Shown one piece after another: positions 40,340 to 48,883 of a stretch of DNA of 64,000 bases. Each line of letters begins with the position of its first letter. Within the stretch, counting starts at the first letter, position 1. The DNA comes from an uncultured Eubacterium sp. Lineage in GTDB: Bacteria > Bacillota > Clostridia > Oscillospirales > Acutalibacteraceae. The position numbers and the translations under genes were made by a program. The stretch spans positions 124,001 to 188,000 of the forward strand of contig CALWHV010000007.1 in the NCBI GenBank assembly GCA_944380545.1. Reading direction: 5' to 3'. The notes below the pieces were generated by a model. That model ran no database searches. It saw only the letters and a program-made list of their open reading frames with translations, and was not told where the DNA came from.

Positions 40340-41896
40340 TTACTTGGCAACATCTGTAACGCGCGATTCGCGGATGATGTTTACCTTTATCTGGCCGGGA
40401 TACTCCATTTCGCTCTCTATCTTCTTTGCTATCTCGTGGGCGATATAGGGCATCTTTTCGTCAGACACCTTTTCGGGCGCAACCATTACGCGCACTTCCC
40501 TGCCCGCCTGGATGGCGTAGGCGCTCTTGACGCCGGGGAAGGAGGAGGAGATCTCCTCAAGCTGCTGGAGGCGCTTGATATAATTTTCAATGTTTTCGCG
40601 CCTTGCGCCCGGCCTTGCGGCGGAAACCGCATCGGCTGCCTGAACAAGGCAGGCGACGATGGTTTTACATTCAACATCGCCGTGGTGCGCCTGGATGGCG
40701 TGAACAACATCCTCGTTTTCCTTATACTTGCGGGCGTATTCGACGCCGAGGGCAATATGGGAGCCCTCCATCTCGTGGTCGAGCGCCTTGCCGATATCGT
40801 GAAGCAGGCCTGCGCGGCGGGCAAGCTTTTCGTTTGCGCCGAGCTCGGCTGCCATAAGCCCCGCGATATAGGATACCTCAAGGCTGTGCTTAAGCACATT
40901 CTGGCCGTAGGAGGTGCGGTACCTCAGCTTGCCGAGAAGCTTTACAAGCTCCGGATGTATCTGGCCGCAGTTTGCGGACAGAACCGCCTTTTCGCCCTCC
41001 TGGCGGATGGTGGCGTCCACCTCTTTTTTGGATTTCTCGTAGTATTCCTCTATCTTTGTGGGGTGGATGCGGCCGTCCTGGATAAGGCGCTCAAGCGTTA
41101 GGCGGGCGACCTCTCTTCTGACGGGGTCGAACGCGCTGATGGCGATCGCCTCGGGCGTGTCGTCGATTATGAGCTCAACGCCAGTGATCGTTTCTATTGA
41201 GCGGATATTTCTGCCCTCGCGGCCGATGATCCTGCCCTTCATATCGTCGTTGGGCAGGGCGACTACGGAAACGGTGGTTTCCGCGGTGTGGTCCGCGGCG
41301 CAGCGCTGTATCGCCGTGGCGATGATCTCTCTGCCGAGGACATCGCACTGGTCGCGCGTCATCTGCTCGTACTCAATGATCTTTTTGCTTTTTTCGGTGT
41401 CAAGCTCTTCCTCGAGCGAGGCAAGAAGCTGCTTCTTTGCCTCTTCCTGTGAAAGTCCCGAAATCTTTTCCAGCATATCAAACTGGCTTTTCTTGATGCT
41501 ATCGATTTCAAGTAATTTGTCGTCCGCTTCCTTAAGCTTTTCGCTTAAGGCTTCATTTTTCTGTTCAATAGAATCCGCTCTTTTATCAAGATATTCTTCT
41601 CTTTGATTCAAGCGGGTCTCAAGCTTTTGCACTTCGCTTCTTCTTTCGCGGATTTCCTTATCCGCCTCCGAGCGCAGCCTGTGAATCTCGTCCTTAGCTT
41701 CGATAAGGCTGGTCTTTTTGGAGGTTTCGGCCTCCTGAAGAGCGTCGTTTATGATTTTTGTGGCCTCCTGAGTGGCGGAGCCTATCTCCTTTTCATTTGC
41801 CTTCTGCCTTAAAACAGAGCCGGCTATAAAGCCAACAACGGCAAACACCACGGCGGCAACCACGGCAATCACAACGGCAACGGTTATACTCATCAT
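40340..41896 (-). CDS. rny: Ribonuclease Y
   Basis: A 518-residue membrane-anchored endoribonuclease that starts mRNA decay in Firmicutes. Parts in order: one membrane helix (about residues 4-27, Ala/Val-rich), a long coiled coil to about 190 (Glu/Lys-rich, KKTSLIEAKDEIHRLRSEAD), a KH RNA-binding domain (MKGRIIGREGRNIRSIETIT), and the HD catalytic domain with ARRAGLLHDIGKALDHEMEG. ATG 41896 follows GGAGGTG; the ATG at 41893 is the alternative. It has its own promoter at 42063-42091 and a 160-base leader. Confidence 0.96.
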   Translation of the reverse strand: MMSITVAVVIAVVAAVVFAVVGFIAGSVLRQKANEKEIGSATQEATKIINDALQEAETSKKTSLIEAKDEIHRLRSEADKEIRERRSEVQKLETRLNQREEYLDKRADSIEQKNEALSEKLKEADDKLLEIDSIKKSQFDMLEKISGLSQEEAKKQLLASLEEELDTEKSKKIIEYEQMTRDQCDVLGREIIATAIQRCAADHTAETTVSVVALPNDDMKGRIIGREGRNIRSIETITGVELIIDDTPEAIAISAFDPVRREVARLTLERLIQDGRIHPTKIEEYYEKSKKEVDATIRQEGEKAVLSANCGQIHPELVKLLGKLRYRTSYGQNVLKHSLEVSYIAGLMAAELGANEKLARRAGLLHDIGKALDHEMEGSHIALGVEYARKYKENEDVVHAIQAHHGDVECKTIVACLVQAADAVSAARPGARRENIENYIKRLQQLEEISSSFPGVKSAYAIQAGREVRVMVAPEKVSDEKMPYIAHEIAKKIESEMEYPGQIKVNIIRESRVTDVAK

Positions 41897-42062
41897 AATC
41901 AATAGCACCTCCTTCTGTAACAATTTTTTAGTGAAATATCATCATCAGAAAAGGTACAGTTTTTTACCTGAAAAATTCGGTGATAACACTTTATAAACCA
42001 GACAAAGCTGAACATCGGCTTTTTAAAAGCACAATATAAACTTTATATAGTTCATAGCAAAT

Positions 42063-42091
42063 ATAATACACCTATATGTTGTAGTTGTCAA
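42063..42091 (-). promoter_or_regulatory. Sigma-A promoter for rny
   Basis: On the minus strand TTGACA (42086-42091) and TATTAT (42063-42068) are 17 bases apart. It lies back to back with the thrS promoter. The leader to the rny start is about 160 bases and AT-rich, with no obvious motif. Confidence 0.75.
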
Positions 42092-42144
42092 GGCTTAGCT
42101 TTTTTCATTGCCGGAATATGCCGGATTTTGCGCGAACGCGGGTG

Positions 42145-42172
42145 TTGACAAGCCGCGATTTAATGATATAAT
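42145..42172 (+). promoter_or_regulatory. Sigma-A promoter for thrS
   Basis: TTGACA (42145-42150) and TATAAT (42167-42172), both perfect, are 16 bases apart. The predicted start near 42179 marks the 5' end of the T-box leader. Confidence 0.85.
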
Positions 42173-42179
42173 AAAGATA

Positions 42180-42398
42180 ATACAAAAAGCTTTGACGGGG
42201 ATAAGACTGCGTTTTCCGGCCGTTACAGAGAGCGCCCGCACGCTGAAAGGGCGTACCGCCGCACGCAAGCCACCGCCCCCGAGCGCCGCCAACACCGGCC
42301 GTGAGCCCGCGTTAAGGGCATAATGAGCGGCGCGTTTGCGCAATTCAGGTGGAACCGTGCATCCTTGCACCCTGAAATTCAGGGTGCTTTATTTTTTT
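42180..42398 (+). promoter_or_regulatory. T-box riboswitch leader of thrS (threonine specific)
   Basis: The leader carries the T-box sequence in the form AGGTGGAACCGTGC (42347-42360), one base short of the usual AGGGTGG, then the terminator GCACCCTG (42367-42374) with CAGGGTGC (42380-42387) and TTTATTTTTTT. Stem I starts around the CAGAGAGC box (about 42225-42232) and CTGAAAGGGCG. ACACC just before GGCC, near 42290-42300, offers a threonine codon (ACA or ACC) as specifier. Uncharged tRNA-Thr would favour the antiterminator and switch thrS on. Exact base pairs were not computed. Confidence 0.88.
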
Positions 42399-42410
42399 GG
42401 AGGAATAATT

Positions 42411-44321
42411 ATGATCAATGTTACGCTGAAGGACGGCTCTGTGAATCAGTACGAGGCTCCGATCACAGCCGCAGACATTACAAAATCGATCTCTATGGGG
42501 CTTTACAGAAACGCCTGCTGCTGCCGTGTAAACGGCGAGGTCAAAGACCTGCGAAGCGTTATCGACGGCGACTGCGAGTTCGAGGTGCTGACCTTTGACG
42601 ACGAGGACGGCAAAAAAACATTCAACCACACCGCGTCGCACATTATGGCGCAGGCGGTAAAAAGGCTTTATCCGAGCGCGAAGCTGACCATCGGCCCCGC
42701 CATTCACGACGGCTTTTACTACGACTTTGACATTGACGAGCCGTTCACGCCCGAGGATCTTGAAAAGATTGAGGCGGAGATGAAGAAGATAGTTAAGGAG
42801 GCGCCCGAAATTGAGCGCTTTGAGCTTGAGCCCGCCGAGGCGGTGAAGCTTATGGAGGAAAAGGGCGAGCCTTACAAGGTGGAGCTTATCAACGAGCACG
42901 CCGGAAAGGGCGAGAATATCAGCTTTTACAGGCAGGGAGAATTTACCGAGCTCTGCGCCGGCCCGCACCTTATGGATATGAAGGCGGTTAAGGCGTTTAA
43001 GCTTACGAACTGCACGGGCGCCTACTGGCGCGGAGACGCGAAAAACAAGATGCTCTGCCGCGTTTACGGCACTGCGTTTCCGAAGGCGTCAATGCTTGAG
43101 GCGCACCTTGAGATGCTTGAGGAGGCAAAGAAGCGCGACCACAGAAAGCTCGGCAAGGAGCTTGAGCTTTTCACAATAATGGAGGAGGGGCCGGGCTTCC
43201 CATTCTTCCTGCCTAAGGGTATGGAGCTTAAAAACACGCTTATTGATTACTGGCGCGAGATCCACCGCAAGGCGGGCTATTACGAGATACAGACCCCGAT
43301 GATACTCAACCGCGCGCTGTGGGAGAGGAGCGGCCACTGGGATCACTACAAAGAGAATATGTACACCACCGTTATAGACGACGAGGATTTTGCCATAAAG
43401 CCGATGAACTGCCCCGGCGGCATTCTTGTTTACAAAACGAAGATGCACTCATACAAGGACCTGCCGCTTAGGATGGGCGAGCTTGGGCTTGTTCACCGCC
43501 ACGAGCTTTCCGGCGCGCTGCACGGGCTTATGCGAGTCAGATGCTTCACGCAGGACGACGCGCACATCTTTATGACGCGCGAGCAGATAAAAGACGAGAT
43601 AAAGGGCGTTGTGCGCCTGATAGACAGCGTTTACAGCGCCTTCGGCTTCAACTACCACATTGAGCTTTCCACAAAGCCGGAGGACTCAATGGGCAGCGAG
43701 GAGGACTGGGAGATAGCCACCGCCGCGCTCAGGGACGCCGTAACGGAGCTTGGATATGATTTTGAGGTAAACGAGGGCGACGGCGCGTTTTACGGACCTA
43801 AGCTTGATTTCCACCTGACGGACTGCCTCGGCAGGACCTGGCAGTGCGGAACGATACAGCTTGATTTCCAGCTGCCGGAAAGATTTGAGCTTGAATACAC
43901 GGGCGCGGACGGCGCGAAGCACCGCCCGATAATGATACACCGCGTTGTTTTCGGCAGCATTGAAAGGTTCATAGGCATCCTTACGGAGCATTTTGCCGGC
44001 GCGTTCCCCACCTGGCTTGCGCCCGTTCAGGTAAAGCTTTTGCCGATAGCAGACAGGCATCAGGAATACCTTGAGGGCGTAAGGGCAAGGCTTGAGGCGC
44101 ACGGCATCCGCTGCGAGCTGGACGACAGGAGCGAAAAGATAGGCTTCAAGATCCGCTCGGCACAGCTTGAAAAGGTGCCGTATATGCTTGTGGCCGGCGA
44201 CAAGGATATTGAAAACGGAGTTGTTTCCGTACGCTCGCGCAAGGACGGGGAGCAGGGCTCCTGCACCGTTGATGAATTTATTGCGAATATAGAAAAAGAA
44301 ATAAGCAGCAAATCCCTTTGA
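42411..44321 (+). CDS. thrS: Threonyl-tRNA synthetase
   Basis: A 636-residue class II synthetase that charges tRNA-Thr. N-terminal TGS domain (MINVTLKDGSVNQYEAPITA), then the editing/SAD domain with HTASHIMAQAVKRLYP and its zinc-like His/Cys site, the catalytic core with motif 2 (LGLVHRHELSGALHGLMRVR) and the catalytic zinc Cys in PMNCPGGILVYK, and the C-terminal anticodon domain. ATG 42411 follows GGAGGAATAATT. The T-box upstream shows control by tRNA-Thr charging. The gene is single and followed by a bidirectional terminator. Confidence 0.97.
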   Translation: MINVTLKDGSVNQYEAPITAADITKSISMGLYRNACCCRVNGEVKDLRSVIDGDCEFEVLTFDDEDGKKTFNHTASHIMAQAVKRLYPSAKLTIGPAIHDGFYYDFDIDEPFTPEDLEKIEAEMKKIVKEAPEIERFELEPAEAVKLMEEKGEPYKVELINEHAGKGENISFYRQGEFTELCAGPHLMDMKAVKAFKLTNCTGAYWRGDAKNKMLCRVYGTAFPKASMLEAHLEMLEEAKKRDHRKLGKELELFTIMEEGPGFPFFLPKGMELKNTLIDYWREIHRKAGYYEIQTPMILNRALWERSGHWDHYKENMYTTVIDDEDFAIKPMNCPGGILVYKTKMHSYKDLPLRMGELGLVHRHELSGALHGLMRVRCFTQDDAHIFMTREQIKDEIKGVVRLIDSVYSAFGFNYHIELSTKPEDSMGSEEDWEIATAALRDAVTELGYDFEVNEGDGAFYGPKLDFHLTDCLGRTWQCGTIQLDFQLPERFELEYTGADGAKHRPIMIHRVVFGSIERFIGILTEHFAGAFPTWLAPVQVKLLPIADRHQEYLEGVRARLEAHGIRCELDDRSEKIGFKIRSAQLEKVPYMLVAGDKDIENGVVSVRSRKDGEQGSCTVDEFIANIEKEISSKSL

Positions 44322-44330
44322 TAAAGCAGC

Positions 44331-44374
44331 ATATAAAAAGCGCCGTCCGGTCTCAAAGCCGGGCGGCGTTTTGC
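44331..44374. terminator. Bidirectional terminator between thrS and spo0A
   Basis: CGCCGTCCGG (44341-44350) pairs with CCGGGCGGCG (44359-44368), with one T-G pair. TTTT follows on the plus strand and CTTTTTATATG on the minus strand. It serves both convergent genes. Confidence 0.85.
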
Positions 44375-44410
44375 GTGCCGTTATGCGGTTGTTGTGCCGA
44401 CGGGAAAATC

Positions 44411-45169
44411 TCACGCCGATTTCAGCGTAAGGCGCAGCTTATCGGCTATCATAGCTATAAACTCCGAATTTGTGGGCTTGCCGCGCTGGCTTTGGATCGT
44501 GTAGCCGAAATACGATGAAAGAACATCGACATCGCCCCTGTCCCACGCAACCTCTATGGCGTGGCGTATCGCGCGCTCCACGCGCGACGGCGTTGTGGAA
44601 TACATCTTGGCAACCGTGGGATACAGCAGCTTTGTGACGGACGCAAGCATCTCCGTATCGGAAACAGAAAGCCGTATCGCCGTGCGCAGATACTGATAGC
44701 CCTTGATATGCGCCGGAACGCCTATCTGGCGCATAATATCGGAGATGACCACCTCGATATCAAGATCGTTGACGGCGGGTCTGCCGCTCTGCCTGCTTTT
44801 CCAGACCGAGAGCCGCTCAAGCTTGCGCGCCACAGACTGCGGAGAAACGGGCTTGAGCATATAATAATCCGCTCCCTCGCCCATAAGCTGCTCTTCAAGC
44901 CTGTCGCTGTCCGCCGAAGAGAGCACCAGAACAAGCGGCTTTTCATCGCCGGAATGTGAAAGATATTCAAGCACATCAATAGCGTCCGCATTGGGCATAA
45001 AAGCGTCTATAAGCACCGCGTCAAAACGCTGCGCGCCGAGCGCGGAGATCACCTTTTCGCCGTCCTTGGCGCAGCTTGCCGTCTCAAATCCCGCCTTTGC
45101 AAGCTCCCTTGCACATTCCTTGCCGAACTCATCGCTTTCACCGATGAGCACTTTAAATTTTCTTTCCAT
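44411..45169 (-). CDS. spo0A: Sporulation master regulator Spo0A
   Basis: A 252-residue response regulator that starts sporulation when phosphorylated. The receiver domain covers residues 1-120, with acidic pocket IGESDEF, phosphoacceptor in AVLIDAFMP and the conserved Lys in LKPVSP. A linker precedes the effector domain, which ends with the hallmark [30 protein letters not shown] 45169 follows GGAGGCG. A sigma-A promoter (45202-45230) and a 0A box (45284-45290) lie upstream, which points to autoregulation. It shows that the host is a spore former. Confidence 0.97.
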   Translation of the reverse strand: MERKFKVLIGESDEFGKECARELAKAGFETASCAKDGEKVISALGAQRFDAVLIDAFMPNADAIDVLEYLSHSGDEKPLVLVLSSADSDRLEEQLMGEGADYYMLKPVSPQSVARKLERLSVWKSRQSGRPAVNDLDIEVVISDIMRQIGVPAHIKGYQYLRTAIRLSVSDTEMLASVTKLLYPTVAKMYSTTPSRVERAIRHAIEVAWDRGDVDVLSSYFGYTIQSQRGKPTNSEFIAMIADKLRLTLKSA

Positions 45170-45201
45170 AAGTAACGCCTCCGTTTGTGTATTTCTTTCA
45201 C

Positions 45202-45230
45202 ATTTTATCATTATTTGGTAAATTTTTCAA
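45202..45230 (-). promoter_or_regulatory. Sigma-A promoter of spo0A
   Basis: On the minus strand TTGAAA (45225-45230) and TAAAAT (45202-45207) are 17 bases apart, about 33 bases before the spo0A ATG. Confidence 0.7.
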
Positions 45231-45283
45231 GAGCTTTGCGCAATTTTTTCATATTTTTATATTTTTGTTCACATCCCGTCTTT

Positions 45284-45290
45284 TTCGACA
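45284..45290 (-). promoter_or_regulatory. 0A box upstream of spo0A
   Basis: TGTCGAA on the minus strand, inside TTGTCGAAAAAG, matches the Spo0A binding box. It is centred about 57 bases upstream of the -35 element, a position used for feedback control. It also lies upstream of the divergent glycosyltransferase gene at 45416, so Spo0A could affect both. Confidence 0.6.
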
Positions 45291-45415
45291 AATTTCGCCC
45301 TTGAAATTCAACAATTTGCACAAAAAAATCGGCATTATATTTTATTTAAGCTGAAAATATGGTATAAATATTTTATACATTCTTGCTCCGACACGGAGCG
45401 GAAACGGGGATTGCT

Positions 45416-46531
45416 TTGAAAAAGAAGGTTTTAACGGTTATCCAGCTTATCCGCCGCGGCGGAGTTGAGCTTGCGGCGATAAATTTTTCCTCCCACCTTG
45501 ACCCGAAAAAATACGAGGTGACATATTATCTTCTTAATCCGTCCGAGGGTCGGGACGACGAGCTTGCCGCCGAAATAACGAAAAGCGGCGCAAAAATCGT
45601 GTCCCGAAGCGGCAGCGGATATTTTTCAGCGCTTAAAGAAGCGACCGCGCTGATGAAAAACGGCGGCTTTGACGCGGTTCATTCGCATGTTATGTTTTTT
45701 AACGGCATAATAATGCTGTCTGCAAAATCCGCCGGAATAAGGAAGAGGGTTTCGCACTCGCACGCCGCCAAATGGAACCACCCCGAAACCGTGCTTTTCA
45801 AGATATATAAATCCGTTATGCGCGCTTTTATAAATATCTGTTCCACCGATCTGCTTGCGTGCAGCACTCCGGCGGGCGAATACCTTTACGGAAAGCGGGC
45901 TTTTCACAGGCGCGGTATAATACTTGAAAACGGCGTTGATTGCGCGGCTTACGAATTCTGCGAATCAAAAAGAGAAAAAAAGCGCGAAGAGCTCGGCATA
46001 AAAAGCGGCGAGCTGCTTGTGGGGCACATCGGCACGATATACAGGATCAAGAACCAGACATTTTTACTGGACATTTTTGCAAAAATGCTTGAAACGCAGC
46101 CAAACGCAAGGCTGATGCTTGCCGGAGAAAGGATAGACGGTGAAAAAATAGAAAAAAAGGCACGAGCTTTGGGCATAGAAGACCGATTGATGATGCCCGG
46201 CCAGCGAACTGATATTCCCGAGCTTTTACAGGCGTTTGACATAATGATATTCCCCTCCCTCAACGAAGGGCTGCCGGTATCGCTCATAGAAGCGCAGGCT
46301 GCGGCGCTGCCCTGCCTTATCTCAAGCAGTATAACAAAAGAGGTAAAATATAACGAAAATCTTGATTTTATGCCGCTTTCAGCGCCAGCCGAAAAATGGG
46401 CGCAGCGCGCGTTCAAGCTTATGCGGCAGGAGAGAGAAAGCGTTGACACATCGCATCTTAAAGCGGCTTATGATATAAATACGGTGGCAAAAAAGCTTGA
46501 AAAAATATATGAATCGGCGGGGAAGAAATGA
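45416..46531 (+). CDS. GT4-family glycosyltransferase, locus 2 plus-strand part
   Basis: A 371-residue GT-B glycosyltransferase. The start KKKVLTVIQLIRRGGVELAA and the block VHSHVMFFNGIIMLSAK are usual in EpsF-like transferases. The donor half has LVGHIGTIYRIKNQTFLLDI, LMLAGERIDGEKIEKKA and PSLNEGLPVSLIEAQAAALP with both acidic residues. The start is probably TTG 45416; the binding site is weak. It is divergent from spo0A and coupled by ATGA to the GT2 gene that follows. The 246-base gap to spo0A holds both promoters. Confidence 0.85.
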   Translation: MKKKVLTVIQLIRRGGVELAAINFSSHLDPKKYEVTYYLLNPSEGRDDELAAEITKSGAKIVSRSGSGYFSALKEATALMKNGGFDAVHSHVMFFNGIIMLSAKSAGIRKRVSHSHAAKWNHPETVLFKIYKSVMRAFINICSTDLLACSTPAGEYLYGKRAFHRRGIILENGVDCAAYEFCESKREKKREELGIKSGELLVGHIGTIYRIKNQTFLLDIFAKMLETQPNARLMLAGERIDGEKIEKKARALGIEDRLMMPGQRTDIPELLQAFDIMIFPSLNEGLPVSLIEAQAAALPCLISSSITKEVKYNENLDFMPLSAPAEKWAQRAFKLMRQERESVDTSHLKAAYDINTVAKKLEKIYESAGKK

Positions 46532-47526
46532 TAAGCATCATTATACCTATATACAAGGTTGAAAAATATCTGAAAAAATGCGTGGACAGCGTTATTGCCC
46601 AAACATATAAAGACATAGAGATAATACTTGTGGACGACGGCTCGCCCGACGGCTGCCCCGCAATATGTGATGAATACGCAAAAAAGGACAGCCGCATCAA
46701 GGTTGTTCACAAGACAAACGGCGGGCTTTTGAACGCGCGGAAAACTGGACTTGAGCACGCAAGCGGCGAATACATCGGCTTTGTGGACGGGGACGACTGG
46801 ATAGAAAATTATGTTTATGCGGATTTTGCCGAAATGATTAAAAAATACTCGCCCGATATGGTGCTGAGCGATTTTTATTATGACGGCGCAAACGGAAAAT
46901 CCGAGAGCAGCGAGCAGCTTTTTGAGCGCGAATTTTATAATAAAAAGGCGCTTGAAGAGGAGCTTTACCCAAAAATGCTGTTCAGCGGGGAATACTACAA
47001 ATTCGGCGTCAATCCCTGCTGCTGGAGCAAGGTGTACAAAAAAGAGCTGCTGCAAAAAAACCTTGAACAATCAGACGGCAGAATAAAAATGGGCGAGGAT
47101 GCGGCGTTCACCTACCCCTGCCTGATGGACGCGCAAAGCGCGGCTGCTGTTACGCGCGCCGGCTATCACTATATAATGAACCCGCAGAGTATGACAAAGG
47201 CATACGACAAAGGCCTTAAAGATATAATATTCCTGCCGTACGAGCGGATTATGGAAAAAGGGTGCGAATGCGGCGTGGACATAAGCGGCCAGGCGGATTA
47301 TTACTTGATTTACCTTGCAAATTTCCTGCTGAGAAACGAAATAGCGGGCAAAAGCGAAAAAGAATGTTCGCGGGCGCTGGCTGAAAACGCAGCTGTTACA
47401 ACAGCCGCCGCGCGTATAGATTTCAAAAAACTGCCGCTTCACACAAAGCTTTTCGCCGCCGCGTTAAAGCAAAAGAGCGCATTTCTTATAAATATGTATG
47501 CCAAAATATTAAAGCAAGCGATTTAA
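46528..47526 (+). CDS. GT2-family glycosyltransferase
   Basis: A 332-residue GT-A glycosyltransferase. It has the usual N terminus [40 protein letters not shown], and the metal site IGFVDGDDWIENYV, where Asp-x-Asp binds the donor sugar. The later part (CCWSKVYKKELLQ, MGEDAAFTYPCLMDAQS) is the typical capsule GT2 C-terminal half. It overlaps the GT4 gene before it by four bases. It is a paralogue of four GT2 genes on the minus strand at 55.5-60.7 kb. Donor and acceptor are unknown. Confidence 0.88.
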   Translation: MISIIIPIYKVEKYLKKCVDSVIAQTYKDIEIILVDDGSPDGCPAICDEYAKKDSRIKVVHKTNGGLLNARKTGLEHASGEYIGFVDGDDWIENYVYADFAEMIKKYSPDMVLSDFYYDGANGKSESSEQLFEREFYNKKALEEELYPKMLFSGEYYKFGVNPCCWSKVYKKELLQKNLEQSDGRIKMGEDAAFTYPCLMDAQSAAAVTRAGYHYIMNPQSMTKAYDKGLKDIIFLPYERIMEKGCECGVDISGQADYYLIYLANFLLRNEIAGKSEKECSRALAENAAVTTAAARIDFKKLPLHTKLFAAALKQKSAFLINMYAKILKQAI

Positions 47527-47544
47527 AAAGGAGGAAATCCCGCC

Positions 47545-47946
47545 ATGGAAAGCAGCGCCATAAGCGTTATCGTGCCTGTATATAAAGCGGAAAAGTACCT
47601 TGAAAGATGCATAAAAAGCCTTTTGCGGCAAACATATGAAAATATGGAGATCATTCTTGTTGACGACGGTTCACCGGACAGCTGCCCGCAGCTCTGCGAC
47701 GAATGGGCGGCGATGAAAATCAACAATGATTTTTTCCTTATAAACGGCATAATAAGAAACAACAGATGCCGCAACAGATACCAAATGCTGAGAAAGGATA
47801 TTATAAAACGGCGAAAATATATTTTAGGCAAAAAAGCCGCAGGCTTCTTCTCTGCAAGGCATAAAATCGGCGTTATCCTTTTGATGCTTGCGCCCAAGCT
47901 TTATGATAAAACAATTCTGATGAGGCGCGGTATTCGCGGATATTGA
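47545..47946 (+). pseudogene. Internally deleted GT2 glycosyltransferase
   Basis: The 133-residue frame starts like a normal GT2 protein, [20 protein letters not shown] to [15 protein letters not shown] (residues 5-55). It then passes directly into a different stretch, [20 protein letters not shown] with a membrane-like helix, the kind of sequence seen at GT2 C-terminal ends. About 180-200 central residues, including the DXD metal site and the acceptor region, are missing. The ribosome binding site AAGGAGGAAATC is excellent, so it may still be translated. It is the product of a deletion in a GT2 gene and is unlikely to be active. Confidence 0.7.
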
Positions 47947-47950
47947 GCCT

Positions 47951-47986
47951 AAAAAATCCCGAATCGTTATGGATTCGGGATTTTTT
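47951..47986. terminator. Bidirectional terminator in the middle of locus 2
   Basis: AATCCCGAATC (47955-47965) pairs perfectly with GATTCGGGATT (47972-47982), flanked by six A and six T. It ends the plus-strand GT genes and the long minus-strand operon. Confidence 0.9.
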
Positions 47987-48866
47987 ATTCGGCATTTATA
48001 TTTTTTAAAACAAGATCTATGATATTGCTGTCTGCATCCGGGTCAAACTTTCTGGCAAACATCGCGGGCGAGGACATAAGCTCTTCAAAATCCTGTGTTT
48101 TAAAAACATAGGGATTGCCGCGCTCCCAATCTATAAGCCTTGCGCAGGCAAGATGGCTGTTGGAGCAATGCGGCATATAGAGATTATCCTTGAACGGGCT
48201 GTTTACAAGCATTGTTTGAACAAAGACCTCGTCGGCGCAGTAGGAATATTTAAAAACGCCCCGCCACCGCTGCATATCTGCCGCAATATACCGTGCAAAA
48301 TCGCCGGTTATGCTGAACCAGTTGCAGCCCTTTTGCACAGCGATATTTTTTCCCTTAAGGCGATTCACGCCGAAAAGCCTTTCTATCTGCACGATCGAAT
48401 ATGACGCGAGCTTTCTTAAAAATGTGCGCTTCCGGCGGAAAAAGTGATAATATTTGAGCCGTGAAACGGAGGAGTCCGACACCTCGTCGCTTGAAAAATG
48501 AACGAATTCCTTTCCGGCGTTTTCCGCAAAAAAGCGATGTATCTCGTCGTTTGACTTGATAGGCAGGTCAACGCCGGAGATAAGGTGATAATAATCATAG
48601 CTTTTATTTTCCGCCTCCTGCCGAACGGCGCAGGAGATGAGATTCATCTCTGCCTGAACCTGGCTGAAATCACCCCACGCGATATTCACCCGCGGAACAA
48701 AATGGATATCGGAATGAACCGGGATATTTTTGAACCGCTCAAAATCAAAATCACGGACTTTTTTGTCTATATGCAGAAAAATGTCGTTTCTCTCATCATC
48801 AAGCGCACGGATAAGCTTTTCAAGCAAATCAAAATGATTATGAGCGATTATCATTACGGCATGCAT
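47985..48866 (-). CDS. GT14-like (core-2/I-branching) glycosyltransferase
   Basis: A 293-residue protein similar to GT14 beta-1,6-N-acetylglucosaminyltransferases. Matching blocks are HAVMIIAHNHFDLLEKLIRA, DIFLHIDKKV, WGDFSQVQAEMNLI, YDYYHLISGVDLPIKS and GCNWFSITGDFARYIA, ending CADEVFVQTMLVNSPF. These are the standard parts of bacterial members. It is the last gene of the minus-strand operon of locus 2. The start is ATG 48866, after the acyltransferase gene with an 17-base gap. It may add a branch or side chain. Confidence 0.85.
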   Translation of the reverse strand: MHAVMIIAHNHFDLLEKLIRALDDERNDIFLHIDKKVRDFDFERFKNIPVHSDIHFVPRVNIAWGDFSQVQAEMNLISCAVRQEAENKSYDYYHLISGVDLPIKSNDEIHRFFAENAGKEFVHFSSDEVSDSSVSRLKYYHFFRRKRTFLRKLASYSIVQIERLFGVNRLKGKNIAVQKGCNWFSITGDFARYIAADMQRWRGVFKYSYCADEVFVQTMLVNSPFKDNLYMPHCSNSHLACARLIDWERGNPYVFKTQDFEELMSSPAMFARKFDPDADSNIIDLVLKNINAE

Positions 48867-48883
48867 AGGGGCACCTTCTTTGA

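Noticed and set aside
40163..41101. A 312-residue plus-strand open frame opposite rny
   Set aside because: Complement of the conserved RNase Y catalytic region; no binding site and it starts inside a terminator hairpin.
45301..45345. Strong promoter for the GT4 gene at 45416
   Set aside because: TTGCAC is present but TATATT lies only 14 bases away and other -10 choices are weak, so no promoter is listed.
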